From the NCBI GenBank assembly GCA_937902735.1, contig CALELS010000017.1, forward strand, positions 46,428-110,427: DNA of 64,000 nucleotides, given 5' to 3'. A program made the position numbers and the translations under genes. Below the pieces are notes generated by a model. The model searched no databases, was not told the origin of the DNA, and was given only the letters and a program-made list of their open reading frames with translations. This document shows, piece after piece, positions 51,625 to 59,887 of this stretch. How positions within the stretch are numbered: the first letter of the stretch is position 1; every line of letters begins with the position of its first letter. The DNA comes from an uncultured Caryophanales bacterium. GTDB lineage: Bacteria; Bacillota_I; Bacilli_A; RFN20; CAG-826.

Positions 51625-52825
51625 CTTGCTTCTCCTTTGATAATATTTTGCTTTTAGCAATTCCATCTTTGAAATGGATATTAACTATTTGGTTTATATC
51701 TAAATTATTGATTGAGGTTATTAGATTTCCTTCTTGATCAGATACTAAGGAATAACCTCTTTTATAGACATTATTTACGTTTAAAGATTCAAGGTGTTTG
51801 TTTCTCAAAACAATAACCTCTTTATATTTACTTAGTGCACGATTAAGTGAAATATCTAAATTATGCGAAAGAGATTCAAGTTTTTCCCTTTTTGTTTTGT
51901 AGATATTCACAGGATTGATTAGAATACTTCTTTTCGAAATAAGACCTAATCGTTCTTTATAAGAAGCAATTTTATTGTTTAGGTAATTATCTAAACGAAG
52001 CTCGTTATTATCAATTCTTTCATATATTTCTCGTTTATCGATAACTGCAAGTTCTGCTGCACCAGTAGGAGTTGACGCTCTTTTATCAGCAACAAAATCA
52101 ATCAAAGTGAAATCCACTTCGTGACCAACAGCAGAAATAACTGGAACAGGGAATTTGGCTACTTCTCTAACAAGTGTTTCATCATTAAAAGCACTTAAAT
52201 CTTCTTGAGATCCACCACCACGGCCAATGATAAGTGTATCTAGATTGGCGTTTTTGGCATCATTTAAGGCGTTTAGAAGCGATTTAGGAGCATCTTCGCC
52301 TTGGACTAGGCTAGGAAATGTTTTGACTTCACAAAGCGGATATCTTCGATGAATATTTTTAACAATATCAGCTAATGCAGCACTTCCTTCAGCACTTATC
52401 ACACCAACTACTTGAGGAAATATGTTAATATTTCTTTTGCGCGATTCATCAAAAAGTCCTTCGCTAGCGAGTTTTCTTTTTAATTCTTCAAATCTTAAGA
52501 GTTGTTCACCTAAACCACTTTCTTCGAAAGCTTCAGCGTAAAATTGATATTCTCCTCTAGCAACATAGACAGAGATATGACCTATGGCCACTACTTTGTC
52601 GCCGTCTTTAAAATTGATCTTCGTTTTTCTAGCGTTATCTAAAAACATAACCCCTTTAATAGAAGAGAGTTCATCTTTTAAAGTGAAATAGATATGTCCA
52701 CTAGGAGCAATTTTAAAATTAGATAGTTCACCTTCAAGTCTAATATTTTTCAAAGAAAAATCGTTATCAATTTTGGCTTTGATATAGGCATTTAGATTGG
52801 AGACTGTATAGGTGAATGAATTCAT
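51617..52825 (-). CDS. xseA: Exodeoxyribonuclease VII large subunit
   Basis: The nuclease subunit, 402 residues. It has an N-terminal OB fold (FTYTVSNLNAYIKAKIDNDF), then GVISAEGSAALADIVKNIHRRYP, the catalytic region IIGRGGGSQEDLSAFNDE, and AVGHEVDFTLIDFVADKRASTPTGAAE. It overlaps nusB by four bases (ATGA) and xseB by eight, so the three are translationally coupled. Confidence 0.96.
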   Translation of the reverse strand: MNSFTYTVSNLNAYIKAKIDNDFSLKNIRLEGELSNFKIAPSGHIYFTLKDELSSIKGVMFLDNARKTKINFKDGDKVVAIGHISVYVARGEYQFYAEAFEESGLGEQLLRFEELKRKLASEGLFDESRKRNINIFPQVVGVISAEGSAALADIVKNIHRRYPLCEVKTFPSLVQGEDAPKSLLNALNDAKNANLDTLIIGRGGGSQEDLSAFNDETLVREVAKFPVPVISAVGHEVDFTLIDFVADKRASTPTGAAELAVIDKREIYERIDNNELRLDNYLNNKIASYKERLGLISKRSILINPVNIYKTKREKLESLSHNLDISLNRALSKYKEVIVLRNKHLESLNVNNVYKRGYSLVSDQEGNLITSINNLDINQIVNIHFKDGIAKSKILSKEKQDG

Positions 52826-53235
52826 AATGCGTTATCAAGTAGAGCGTTGACGAATTTATAATCGTTTTCGTCAAGATATGTTTTGGCAAGACGGACAGCA
52901 ATATCAATGATGACACTCTTAGGAGTGACCTCTTTTAGATATTTTCCTTCACTAATAGACATAATAAGAATTGCTTTTGAGACATTGTTAAGATGATCAA
53001 ATCTTCTTTTTGGCATAAAAGTTTGAGCGTATTCAATAATCTCTTTAAGACTCTTTAAAGATGTAATTACGACTTCCTTAGAAAATGATGGGATTTCTTC
53101 ATAAGGAGCATCATAAACTCCTTCCATTACTCTCTCCAAAGAAAATTCTTCATTAAGGGAAATATATAAAAGAGCATCATAGATGCTAGACATGATTAAT
53201 TCATGTTGTTTATTACGAGAAAGATTATTATCCAT
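52822..53235 (-). CDS. nusB: Transcription antitermination factor NusB
   Basis: 137 residues. NusB binds boxA RNA with NusE for rRNA antitermination. The all-helical fold and the ending FVNALLDNAL with SVIIDIAVRLAKTYL are typical of the family, though it is divergent. The neighbours (asp23 upstream, xseA downstream) match the Bacillus yqhY-nusB-folD-xseA order without folD. It overlaps xseA by four and the next gene by eight bases. Confidence 0.87.
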   Translation of the reverse strand: MDNNLSRNKQHELIMSSIYDALLYISLNEEFSLERVMEGVYDAPYEEIPSFSKEVVITSLKSLKEIIEYAQTFMPKRRFDHLNNVSKAILIMSISEGKYLKEVTPKSVIIDIAVRLAKTYLDENDYKFVNALLDNAL

Positions 53236-53851
53236 GAGCGATTACCTCACTATCTTCTTTATCTTCTAAATCGGAATTATTGTTACCATGATATTTCTTT
53301 TCAATATCGATGACTCGATAAAAACAAATAAGAGCATACACTAAAGCACCTAAAACAATGACATGTGTTGCAATTGAAAAAAGATAATTAGTCCAGGAAT
53401 ATATTGGTGCAAGGTAGAAATAATAAACGAAGAATAAGGCTGCAAAATCTAAAAGATATAAAGAGAATCCTAAGAATAAGAATAATCTTTTACCTTTGCT
53501 GGCAAAAAAACCTAATGCAGCTAATCCTGCCCCTACAATAATTGATGATAAAAGTATCAAAATGTCGCTAATTACAGGGTTTTGAATTGAATCAATTAAC
53601 AATCTATCAAGAGCGATAAGAGCAGAAAGTGATAAAGAAAATCCACTTTTTGGCCAATTGTAAGATACTTCGTTTAAAACGAATAGTTGGCCACTTACCA
53701 TTTGAATAACACCAATAAGAGCAGCGCCTAATGATAAAATTCCAGCCCAAAAGAGAAACATTGAGCTCTTGCGGTAATGATTTACCGCTTTGTTATGAGC
53801 TTCAGCGTAGCTTATTTCTCTTCTAGGCTTTGGAATTCTTTTATTTCTCAT
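53228..53851 (-). CDS. Four-helix membrane protein of unknown function, nusB operon
   Basis: 207 residues: a basic N-terminus (MRNKRIPKPRREISYAEAHNKAVNHYRK), four membrane segments (about 31-55, 88-113, 119-145 and 155-178) and an acidic C-terminal tail. No motif I recognise. It is locked between asp23 (overlap 4) and nusB (overlap 8), so it is translated with them. In other Firmicutes this place can hold small membrane proteins (AmaP/YqhY-linked); homology to those is not evident. Confidence 0.78.
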   Translation of the reverse strand: MRNKRIPKPRREISYAEAHNKAVNHYRKSSMFLFWAGILSLGAALIGVIQMVSGQLFVLNEVSYNWPKSGFSLSLSALIALDRLLIDSIQNPVISDILILLSSIIVGAGLAALGFFASKGKRLFLFLGFSLYLLDFAALFFVYYFYLAPIYSWTNYLFSIATHVIVLGALVYALICFYRVIDIEKKYHGNNNSDLEDKEDSEVIAHG

Positions 53852-54207
53852 TTGTTGATACGAATAATTTCAATATTAATTTTGAATGGAACATTTTCCG
53901 TATAAGCAAGCAAGGCATTTGTCACTTTTTCTTGGATTGCAAGTGAAACTTGGTCAGCGTTTACACCTTTCTTTAAAGAGATGGCAATGTTAACATCGAC
54001 ATCTCCATTTCTTTTAAAAGAAACTTTGACAGGTCTAAACCAAGTGGCAAGCATTTTCTTGATTGTCTTATTTTTCAAATTAATCTTTTCAGTTACTTCT
54101 GCTCCAATGACTTCGTTGGTGGCGTTAGTAGCTATTTTTTCAAAAATAGGACGAGAAATGGCTAATGTTCCACGAGATGATTTTCTTACAGTTACGTAGT
54201 CAGCCAT
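53848..54207 (-). CDS. Asp23/Gls24 family envelope-stress protein (YqhY-like)
   Basis: 119 residues of the Asp23 family: TRGTLAISRPIF-type start, then GAEVTEKINLKNKT and VDVNIAISLKKGVNADQVSLAIQEKV. YqhY-type members sit before nusB and are linked to acetyl-CoA carboxylase and envelope homeostasis in Bacillus. An AGGAGAAA site precedes it. Its neighbours support the YqhY identity over true Asp23. Confidence 0.85.
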   Translation of the reverse strand: MADYVTVRKSSRGTLAISRPIFEKIATNATNEVIGAEVTEKINLKNKTIKKMLATWFRPVKVSFKRNGDVDVNIAISLKKGVNADQVSLAIQEKVTNALLAYTENVPFKINIEIIRINK

Positions 54208-54215
54208 ATTTTCTC

Positions 54216-56192
54216 CTATTTTGCAAATTTTTCTAAAACAAGGTTAACAAGATGATCTATTGTGAAATCAAATTTAGCAATTGCATCTTTTGCAGGTGCG
54301 CTTAAACCGAAAGTATCAATACCCATTACTGTGTAGGCATATTTATACCAACCAAAGCTTGAAAGCATTTCAACTGCAACAACTAAACGTTTATCACTTC
54401 CTAAAATTGAGTGTTTGTATGCTTCTGTTTGTTTTTCAAACAAATATGTTGAAGGCATTGAAACAACTCTTACATCATAACCTTTTGCTTTAAGTGCTTC
54501 TTTAGCATCAAGTGCGAGTTTAACTTCGCTACCAGTAGCAAGTAAGACTACATCAACTTTCTTATCTTCTTTAGAAATGATGTAAGCACCTTTTGACACT
54601 AAATCATATCTTGAAGATAAAAGTGGAAGATTTTGTCTTGAAAGAATTAAAGCTGTTGGAGTTTCTTTTGATAAAAGAGCAATTTCCCAAGCAGCATATG
54701 TTTCACGAGCATCAGCTGGGCGGATAACATTAACATTAGGAATGCTTCTAAGCATTGCTAAATGTTCAATTGGTTGATGGGTTGGACCATCTTCGCCAAG
54801 AGCAATTGAGTCGTGGGAGAATAAATAAATTGCAGGAAGTTTTGATAATGCTGACATACGAACAGCACTCTTCATATAATCACTAAAGACGAGAAAACTT
54901 CCAACATAGGTCTTAAGACCTCCATGTAAGAGCATACCATTTTGAGCACTTGCCATAGCAAATTCTCTAATACCAAAATTGATATTTCTTCCTTCAGGAG
55001 TTTCTTTAGTGAAATTAACTCCGTCAGTAATTTTAGTCATAACTGAGCCAGCAACGTCTGCACTACCACCCATTAAGAATGGAATCTTAGCGTGGAGTTC
55101 ATTTAAAGCTTTTCCACTACTTGTGCGGCTAGCATCGTTATTTGCTAAATCAAAGTGTGGTTCTTCGTTAAATGCATATGCTTCAACTTTTCCAAGAAGA
55201 GCATTTTTGAATTTAGCATATTCGCTTGGATTGACTTTAGCGTAATTTTTTAAATTACGACGATATTTGCGATATGCTTTAAGTCCACGTTTAGCGAATG
55301 TGTTTCTAAAGTTTTCGTACACTTCTTCACCAACATAGAACATTTCATGGTTAAATCCATAGGATTTTTTGGTGGCTTCGCCATCTTCTTCTCCTAAAGG
55401 AGAACCATGAACTTTTGAAGTACCAGCTTTGCTTGAACCAAATCCAATGACTGTTTTAACAATGATAAGGGTTGGTCTATCTTTAGATTTTTTGGCTTTT
55501 TTAAGAGCCTTATCGATAGCTTCAACATCATTTCCATCTGCGACTTCAAGAACATTCCATTCACTAGCAAGGAATCTTTTCTTAACATCTTCTGAGAAGG
55601 AAAGTGAAAGACCACCATCTAAAGTAACATTATTTGAATCATAGATTAAAATAAGTTTATTTAAACCATGGTGTCCGGCAAGTGAGATTGCTTCTTGAGA
55701 GAGACCTTCTTGAAGACAACCATCACCACATAAACAATATGTATAATGTGAACAAAGGACTTCACCATCTTTATATTGATGAGCAACAGCTCTTTCTGCC
55801 ATTGCCATACCTACTGCTTGAGCAATACCTTGTCCTAAAGGACCACTTGTAGCATCAACACCAGCAGTATGTTTAAATTCTGGATGTCCTGGAGTAAGCG
55901 AACCAAGTTGACGGAATGATTTTATATCATCCATGCTAACAGCGTAACCAGAGACATGAAGCATAGCATATAAAAGTGCGCTAGCGTGTCCTGCGCTTAA
56001 GACAAAACGGTCGCGGTTAAAGAAACTAGGATCAGCTGGATTAGCCACTAAATGTTTTGTGAATAAGGTATAAAGGATTGGTGCACTACCAAGAGCCATA
56101 CCTGGGTGGCCACTTTTTGCTTTATTGATTTCATCAATACATAAAGACCTAATAGTGGCGATTGATAAAGAGTCGAGTTCTTTTTGTTCCAT
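54216..56192 (-). CDS. tkt: Transketolase
   Basis: A 658-residue ThDP enzyme of the pentose phosphate pathway. The N-terminal domain has IATIRSLCIDEINKAKSGHPGMALGSAP and the ThDP motif GDGCLQEGLSQEA, then SNNVTLDGG; the middle domain has IREFAMASAQNGMLLHGG and SHDSIALGEDGPTHQP. It connects to MEP synthesis by supplying glyceraldehyde phosphate and shares the operon with dxs. AAGGAGA precedes the ATG. Confidence 0.97.
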   Translation of the reverse strand: MEQKELDSLSIATIRSLCIDEINKAKSGHPGMALGSAPILYTLFTKHLVANPADPSFFNRDRFVLSAGHASALLYAMLHVSGYAVSMDDIKSFRQLGSLTPGHPEFKHTAGVDATSGPLGQGIAQAVGMAMAERAVAHQYKDGEVLCSHYTYCLCGDGCLQEGLSQEAISLAGHHGLNKLILIYDSNNVTLDGGLSLSFSEDVKKRFLASEWNVLEVADGNDVEAIDKALKKAKKSKDRPTLIIVKTVIGFGSSKAGTSKVHGSPLGEEDGEATKKSYGFNHEMFYVGEEVYENFRNTFAKRGLKAYRKYRRNLKNYAKVNPSEYAKFKNALLGKVEAYAFNEEPHFDLANNDASRTSSGKALNELHAKIPFLMGGSADVAGSVMTKITDGVNFTKETPEGRNINFGIREFAMASAQNGMLLHGGLKTYVGSFLVFSDYMKSAVRMSALSKLPAIYLFSHDSIALGEDGPTHQPIEHLAMLRSIPNVNVIRPADARETYAAWEIALLSKETPTALILSRQNLPLLSSRYDLVSKGAYIISKEDKKVDVVLLATGSEVKLALDAKEALKAKGYDVRVVSMPSTYLFEKQTEAYKHSILGSDKRLVVAVEMLSSFGWYKYAYTVMGIDTFGLSAPAKDAIAKFDFTIDHLVNLVLEKFAK

Positions 56193-56194
56193 TT

Positions 56195-57925
56195 TTATTC
56201 TCCTTTTGAATCTATTATTTGGATACCAAGATCTAGTAATTGTTGTTCATCAACAGGTTGAGGAGCATTGCTCATCATACATGTTGCTTTTAAGTTTTTA
56301 GGGAATGCAATAACATCACGAATGTTATCCGTTCCACATATAATCATTGAAAGTCTTTCTAGGCCAAAGGCAATTCCACCATGAGGAGGAGTACCATAGT
56401 CGAAAGCGTCGACAAAATAACCGAATTTACGTTTGATATCTTCGGAAGTAAAACCTAGAATTTCAAACACTTTCTTTTGCATATCTTGATCATATATACG
56501 AAGGGAACCACCGCCAGCCTCATAACCGTTAATGACTATGTCATATGCAGCACTCAAGACCTTTGATGGATCACTATATAAATATTGTTCAGTTTCTGGT
56601 GTTGGACGAGTAAATGGGTGATGAAGCGGAGCATAGCTTCCATCATCTTTCTTTTCAAAAAGTGGGAAGTTAACAACCCAAAGTAAGTCATATGTATTAG
56701 GTTTAACAAGACCTAAATCATGAGCGTATTTGCTTCGCAAAGCACCCAAAGCAAAGCATAATCTATCATGGCTTCCACATGAAGCAACAACAATATCACC
56801 TTCTTTAAGGTTAGTTAGTTTGATTAACTGTGCTTTTGCTACATCATCTAAGAATTTGACTAATGAGCCTTCGAGTTCGCCATTTAGATATTTAAAGACG
56901 GAGACACCACCAAGGCCGAATTTTTTCATTTCTAAAGCTAGTGAGTCAACGACTTTGCGTGAAGTTGCTTCGGCAACGCCTTCGACTTTAAAACCTTTAA
57001 CACATTCAGCGTTTTTATATGCTTCAAATTCAGATTTAGCAAAAACATCTTTGACGTCTACTAAGGTCATATCAAATCTAGTGTCAGGTTTGTCACTACC
57101 ATACTTATCAACAGCTTCACTATAATCCATTTTTCTAAGTGGAGTTTTGATATCTACATTGATAACTTCTTTGAATACCTTTTTAAGGTATCCTTCCATG
57201 ATAGTTAGGATTTGATCTTGATCAAGGAAGGACATTTCTAAGTCAATTTGAGTAAATTCTGGTTGTCTATCTTGTCTTAAATCCTCATCTCTAAAACAAC
57301 GAGCGATTTGGTAATATCTCTCCATACCACCAATCATGAGTAATTGTTTGAATAATTGAGGTGATTGAGGAAGAGCAAAGAATGAACCATGAGATAATCT
57401 TGATGGAACAAGATAGTCTCTAGCACCTTCAGGTGTTGATAAGATAAGACATGGTGTTTCAACTTCAATAAATCCATTTTGATCGAAATATTCATGAGCA
57501 CATCTAACAATTTTTGCTCTTTTAATTAAGTTTTCCTGTAAAATGGGACGACGTAAATCTAAATAACGATATTTTAAACGTACATCTTCTAGAGCATCAG
57601 TTTCATTAGCGATGATTAAAGGAGTAGTTTTAGCTTTTGATAAAACCTTCACCTCTTTAGCAACAACTTCAATTTCACCAGTTTTAAGTACTTTGTTTGG
57701 AACATCTTTCTTTGAAACAGTTCCTTTCACTTGAATAACATATTCATTACGAACATCAGGAATTTCCACTCCGTTAACAGTAATTTGGATAATTCCACTT
57801 CTGTCTCTTAAATCTAAGAAAATGATACTTCCAAGATTTCTTCTTTTTGAAACCCAGCCTACAAGAGTTACTTCTTGACCAACATTACTTAGTGTAAGTT
57901 CGGTGTTATAACATGTTCTTTCCAT
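56195..57925 (-). CDS. aspS: Aspartyl-tRNA synthetase
   Basis: A class II synthetase of 576 residues. It has an N-terminal OB anticodon domain, motif 2 with FRDEDLRQDRQPEFTQ, a bacterial GAD insertion and motif 3 GTPPHGGIAFGLERL. It is of the bacterial size. Whether it also aminoacylates tRNA-Asn cannot be told here. It starts inside the hisS stop (TAATG) and the pair is typical for Firmicutes. Confidence 0.97.
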   Translation of the reverse strand: MERTCYNTELTLSNVGQEVTLVGWVSKRRNLGSIIFLDLRDRSGIIQITVNGVEIPDVRNEYVIQVKGTVSKKDVPNKVLKTGEIEVVAKEVKVLSKAKTTPLIIANETDALEDVRLKYRYLDLRRPILQENLIKRAKIVRCAHEYFDQNGFIEVETPCLILSTPEGARDYLVPSRLSHGSFFALPQSPQLFKQLLMIGGMERYYQIARCFRDEDLRQDRQPEFTQIDLEMSFLDQDQILTIMEGYLKKVFKEVINVDIKTPLRKMDYSEAVDKYGSDKPDTRFDMTLVDVKDVFAKSEFEAYKNAECVKGFKVEGVAEATSRKVVDSLALEMKKFGLGGVSVFKYLNGELEGSLVKFLDDVAKAQLIKLTNLKEGDIVVASCGSHDRLCFALGALRSKYAHDLGLVKPNTYDLLWVVNFPLFEKKDDGSYAPLHHPFTRPTPETEQYLYSDPSKVLSAAYDIVINGYEAGGGSLRIYDQDMQKKVFEILGFTSEDIKRKFGYFVDAFDYGTPPHGGIAFGLERLSMIICGTDNIRDVIAFPKNLKATCMMSNAPQPVDEQQLLDLGIQIIDSKGE

Positions 57926-59262
57926 TAATTTGCTTCACCTTTCTCTTCTTTTGAACCAAAAAGGTCATAAAAATATTTTTCCATGTAATCTTTCATTAAA
58001 CTCGTTAACACTTTTTCAAGTTCCGCCATCTTACATGTAGTTTGTTCTTCGTTTTGCATGTTTTTGATAGTAGCGATACCTTTGGTATATTCATCTTCTC
58101 CAATAACAATTGAGAATTTAGTTTTCTTCTTACTTGCAAGTTTGAAGAGTGACTTAAGTGATTTAACTTCATAGTTCATCTCAACGGCAAAGCCTTGAGA
58201 ACGAAGCATATCCGCTAAATTGAAATTCTCTTCAATTAAATATTCATTTGTGCCCATAAGATAGACATCTGGCCCCATATTTGGGTAGAAAGTATTTGGG
58301 GAAAGATCTTTTACTACATAATGTAGTCTTTCTAAACCAATTGCCATTCCAATACCTTCTAAGTCTGGTCCACCAACTTCTTTTAAAAGATGAGCGTAGT
58401 GACCACCACCACCAATTGCGCCAACATCAACACCATCATTTGTTTTGACATGGTATTCAAAAACAACGCCTGTGTAATAATCAAGTCCTCTAACAAGAGA
58501 ATCATCAAGTTCAACTTTAATACCAATACGATTTAAATCGGCAATAACGGCATTTAAGTAATTTTTTGATTCTATGCTTAAGAAATCAGACATTTTTGGA
58601 GCGTCTTTAATGATTTCTTGATCGCTAGGAACTTTACAATCGAGGATTCTTAAAGGATTAATTTCTAATCGCTTATGGCAATCTTCGCACATATTGTCGA
58701 TTCTATCTTTAAAGTAATCTTTTAAAGCCTCTTTATAGTTTTTACGAGACTCTTCATCACCTAGCGAATTGATTTTGATAGTGATATTTTCTAATCCAAG
58801 AGAAGTTAAATAACGTTCTCCAAAGGAGATAACTTCACTGTCGTGGTGATAAGAAGATGCACCAACAACTTCAATACCAAATTGATGGAATTGACGATAT
58901 CTACCAGCTTGTGGTCTTTCATATCTAAAGCATGGTCCAATATAAAAATAACGAAGTGGTAAATCTACATTAGCGTATAACTTATTAGTTACAACGCTTC
59001 TAAGTACACCTGCGGTAAGTTCTGGTCTTAAAGTAATTGAGCGACCACCCTTATCATCAAATGTATACATTTCTTTAGTTACAATATCGCTTGATTCACC
59101 AACACTTCTTAAAAAGAGAGGAGTGTGTTCGATGATTGGAGTGCGAATTTCTTTAAAATTAAAAGTGTGCGAAATGTCATACGCAACTCTTTCTAAAAAA
59201 CGATATTCTTCTGCCTCGCTAGCAATAATATCGTGTGTTCCTTTAACTGGATTTACTTCCAT
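57925..59262 (-). CDS. hisS: Histidyl-tRNA synthetase
   Basis: 445 residues, class II. It starts MEVNPVKGTHDI, with motif 2 FRYERPQAGRYRQFHQFGIEVVG and the HisA-type GLDYYTGVVFEY (motif for histidine recognition), then GIGMAIGLERL and a C-terminal anticodon domain. GAGG is 7 bases before this ATG; the ATG two codons earlier is too close to it. No T-box leader is present before it; a standard promoter is. Confidence 0.96.
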   Translation of the reverse strand: MEVNPVKGTHDIIASEAEEYRFLERVAYDISHTFNFKEIRTPIIEHTPLFLRSVGESSDIVTKEMYTFDDKGGRSITLRPELTAGVLRSVVTNKLYANVDLPLRYFYIGPCFRYERPQAGRYRQFHQFGIEVVGASSYHHDSEVISFGERYLTSLGLENITIKINSLGDEESRKNYKEALKDYFKDRIDNMCEDCHKRLEINPLRILDCKVPSDQEIIKDAPKMSDFLSIESKNYLNAVIADLNRIGIKVELDDSLVRGLDYYTGVVFEYHVKTNDGVDVGAIGGGGHYAHLLKEVGGPDLEGIGMAIGLERLHYVVKDLSPNTFYPNMGPDVYLMGTNEYLIEENFNLADMLRSQGFAVEMNYEVKSLKSLFKLASKKKTKFSIVIGEDEYTKGIATIKNMQNEEQTTCKMAELEKVLTSLMKDYMEKYFYDLFGSKEEKGEAN

Positions 59263-59290
59263 AAGCATTTCCTCGTTTATAGCCTTTAAT

Positions 59291-59319
59291 ATTATAAATA
59301 TTTCATCCTATAAGTTCAA
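59291..59319 (-). promoter_or_regulatory. Promoter of the hisS operon (minus strand)
   Basis: On the minus strand TTGAAC (59314-59319), a 17-base spacer and a perfect TATAAT (59291-59296), 28 bases before the hisS start. Confidence 0.8.
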
Positions 59320-59384
59320 TTTAAATAAATTAGAGATAAAAATCGCTTATTCTTTTTCATCATAAGATGTTTTCCAATAATAAT

Positions 59385-59407
59385 AAAAAAATGAGCGAAT
59401 TAGCTCA
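59385..59407 (-). terminator. Terminator after the phosphatase gene (minus strand)
   Basis: TGAGC (59392-59396) pairs with GCTCA (59403-59407) around a six-base loop; on the minus strand a run of seven T follows. It divides the rel-phosphatase transcript from the hisS operon. Confidence 0.75.
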
Positions 59408-59446
59408 AATTTCATATAGGAAGTCGCCTCTTTTATTTTAACTTTG

Positions 59447-59887
59447 TTAATTCTTAAAGTGTTCTAAGATAGCAAACGTTGCAATTTTTATTTGATTAAA
59501 AACATATGAAAAACGATTGGTGTACCATGGGTCTTCAATATATTTTTGATCGCTAAATTCACTTAAAAGATGAAACTTATTTATATCATTAGGAAAGTAC
59601 CAATTTATGAGTTCTAAATTATATTTATCCATATAGAAAATATAGTCTGATTCATCAACTTCTTTTTGTGATATTTTTTGGGCAAAATGATGATCTGGTT
59701 TATAGCCATTTTCAATGAGTGTTTTCTTCATCGGGAAATAGATATCATTTCCATATTCTTCGTTACTTAAAGCACGTGAAAATACCTCGATACCATCGAT
59801 ATTATTTTCTTTTATATATTGTTTTGCGATAACTTCTGCAGCAACACTTCTACAGATGTTTCCATGGCAAAGAAAACATATTTTCAT
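59447..59887 (-). CDS. Low-molecular-weight protein-tyrosine phosphatase family
   Basis: 146 residues. The phosphatase loop is Cys7 to Arg13 (CHGNICR), then Ser14, with Val15 in place of the usual Pro. The general-acid Asp lies in EDPWYTNRF near residue 118. Arsenate reductases of this family differ in additional cysteines. The gene overlaps rel by one base (TAATG). Substrate unknown. Confidence 0.88.
   Translation of the reverse strand: MKICFLCHGNICRSVAAEVIAKQYIKENNIDGIEVFSRALSNEEYGNDIYFPMKKTLIENGYKPDHHFAQKISQKEVDESDYIFYMDKYNLELINWYFPNDINKFHLLSEFSDQKYIEDPWYTNRFSYVFNQIKIATFAILEHFKN

Noticed and set aside
59269..59446. T-box riboswitch before hisS-aspS
   Set aside because: No specifier stem or T-box sequence, only a terminator and a plain promoter with a short leader.
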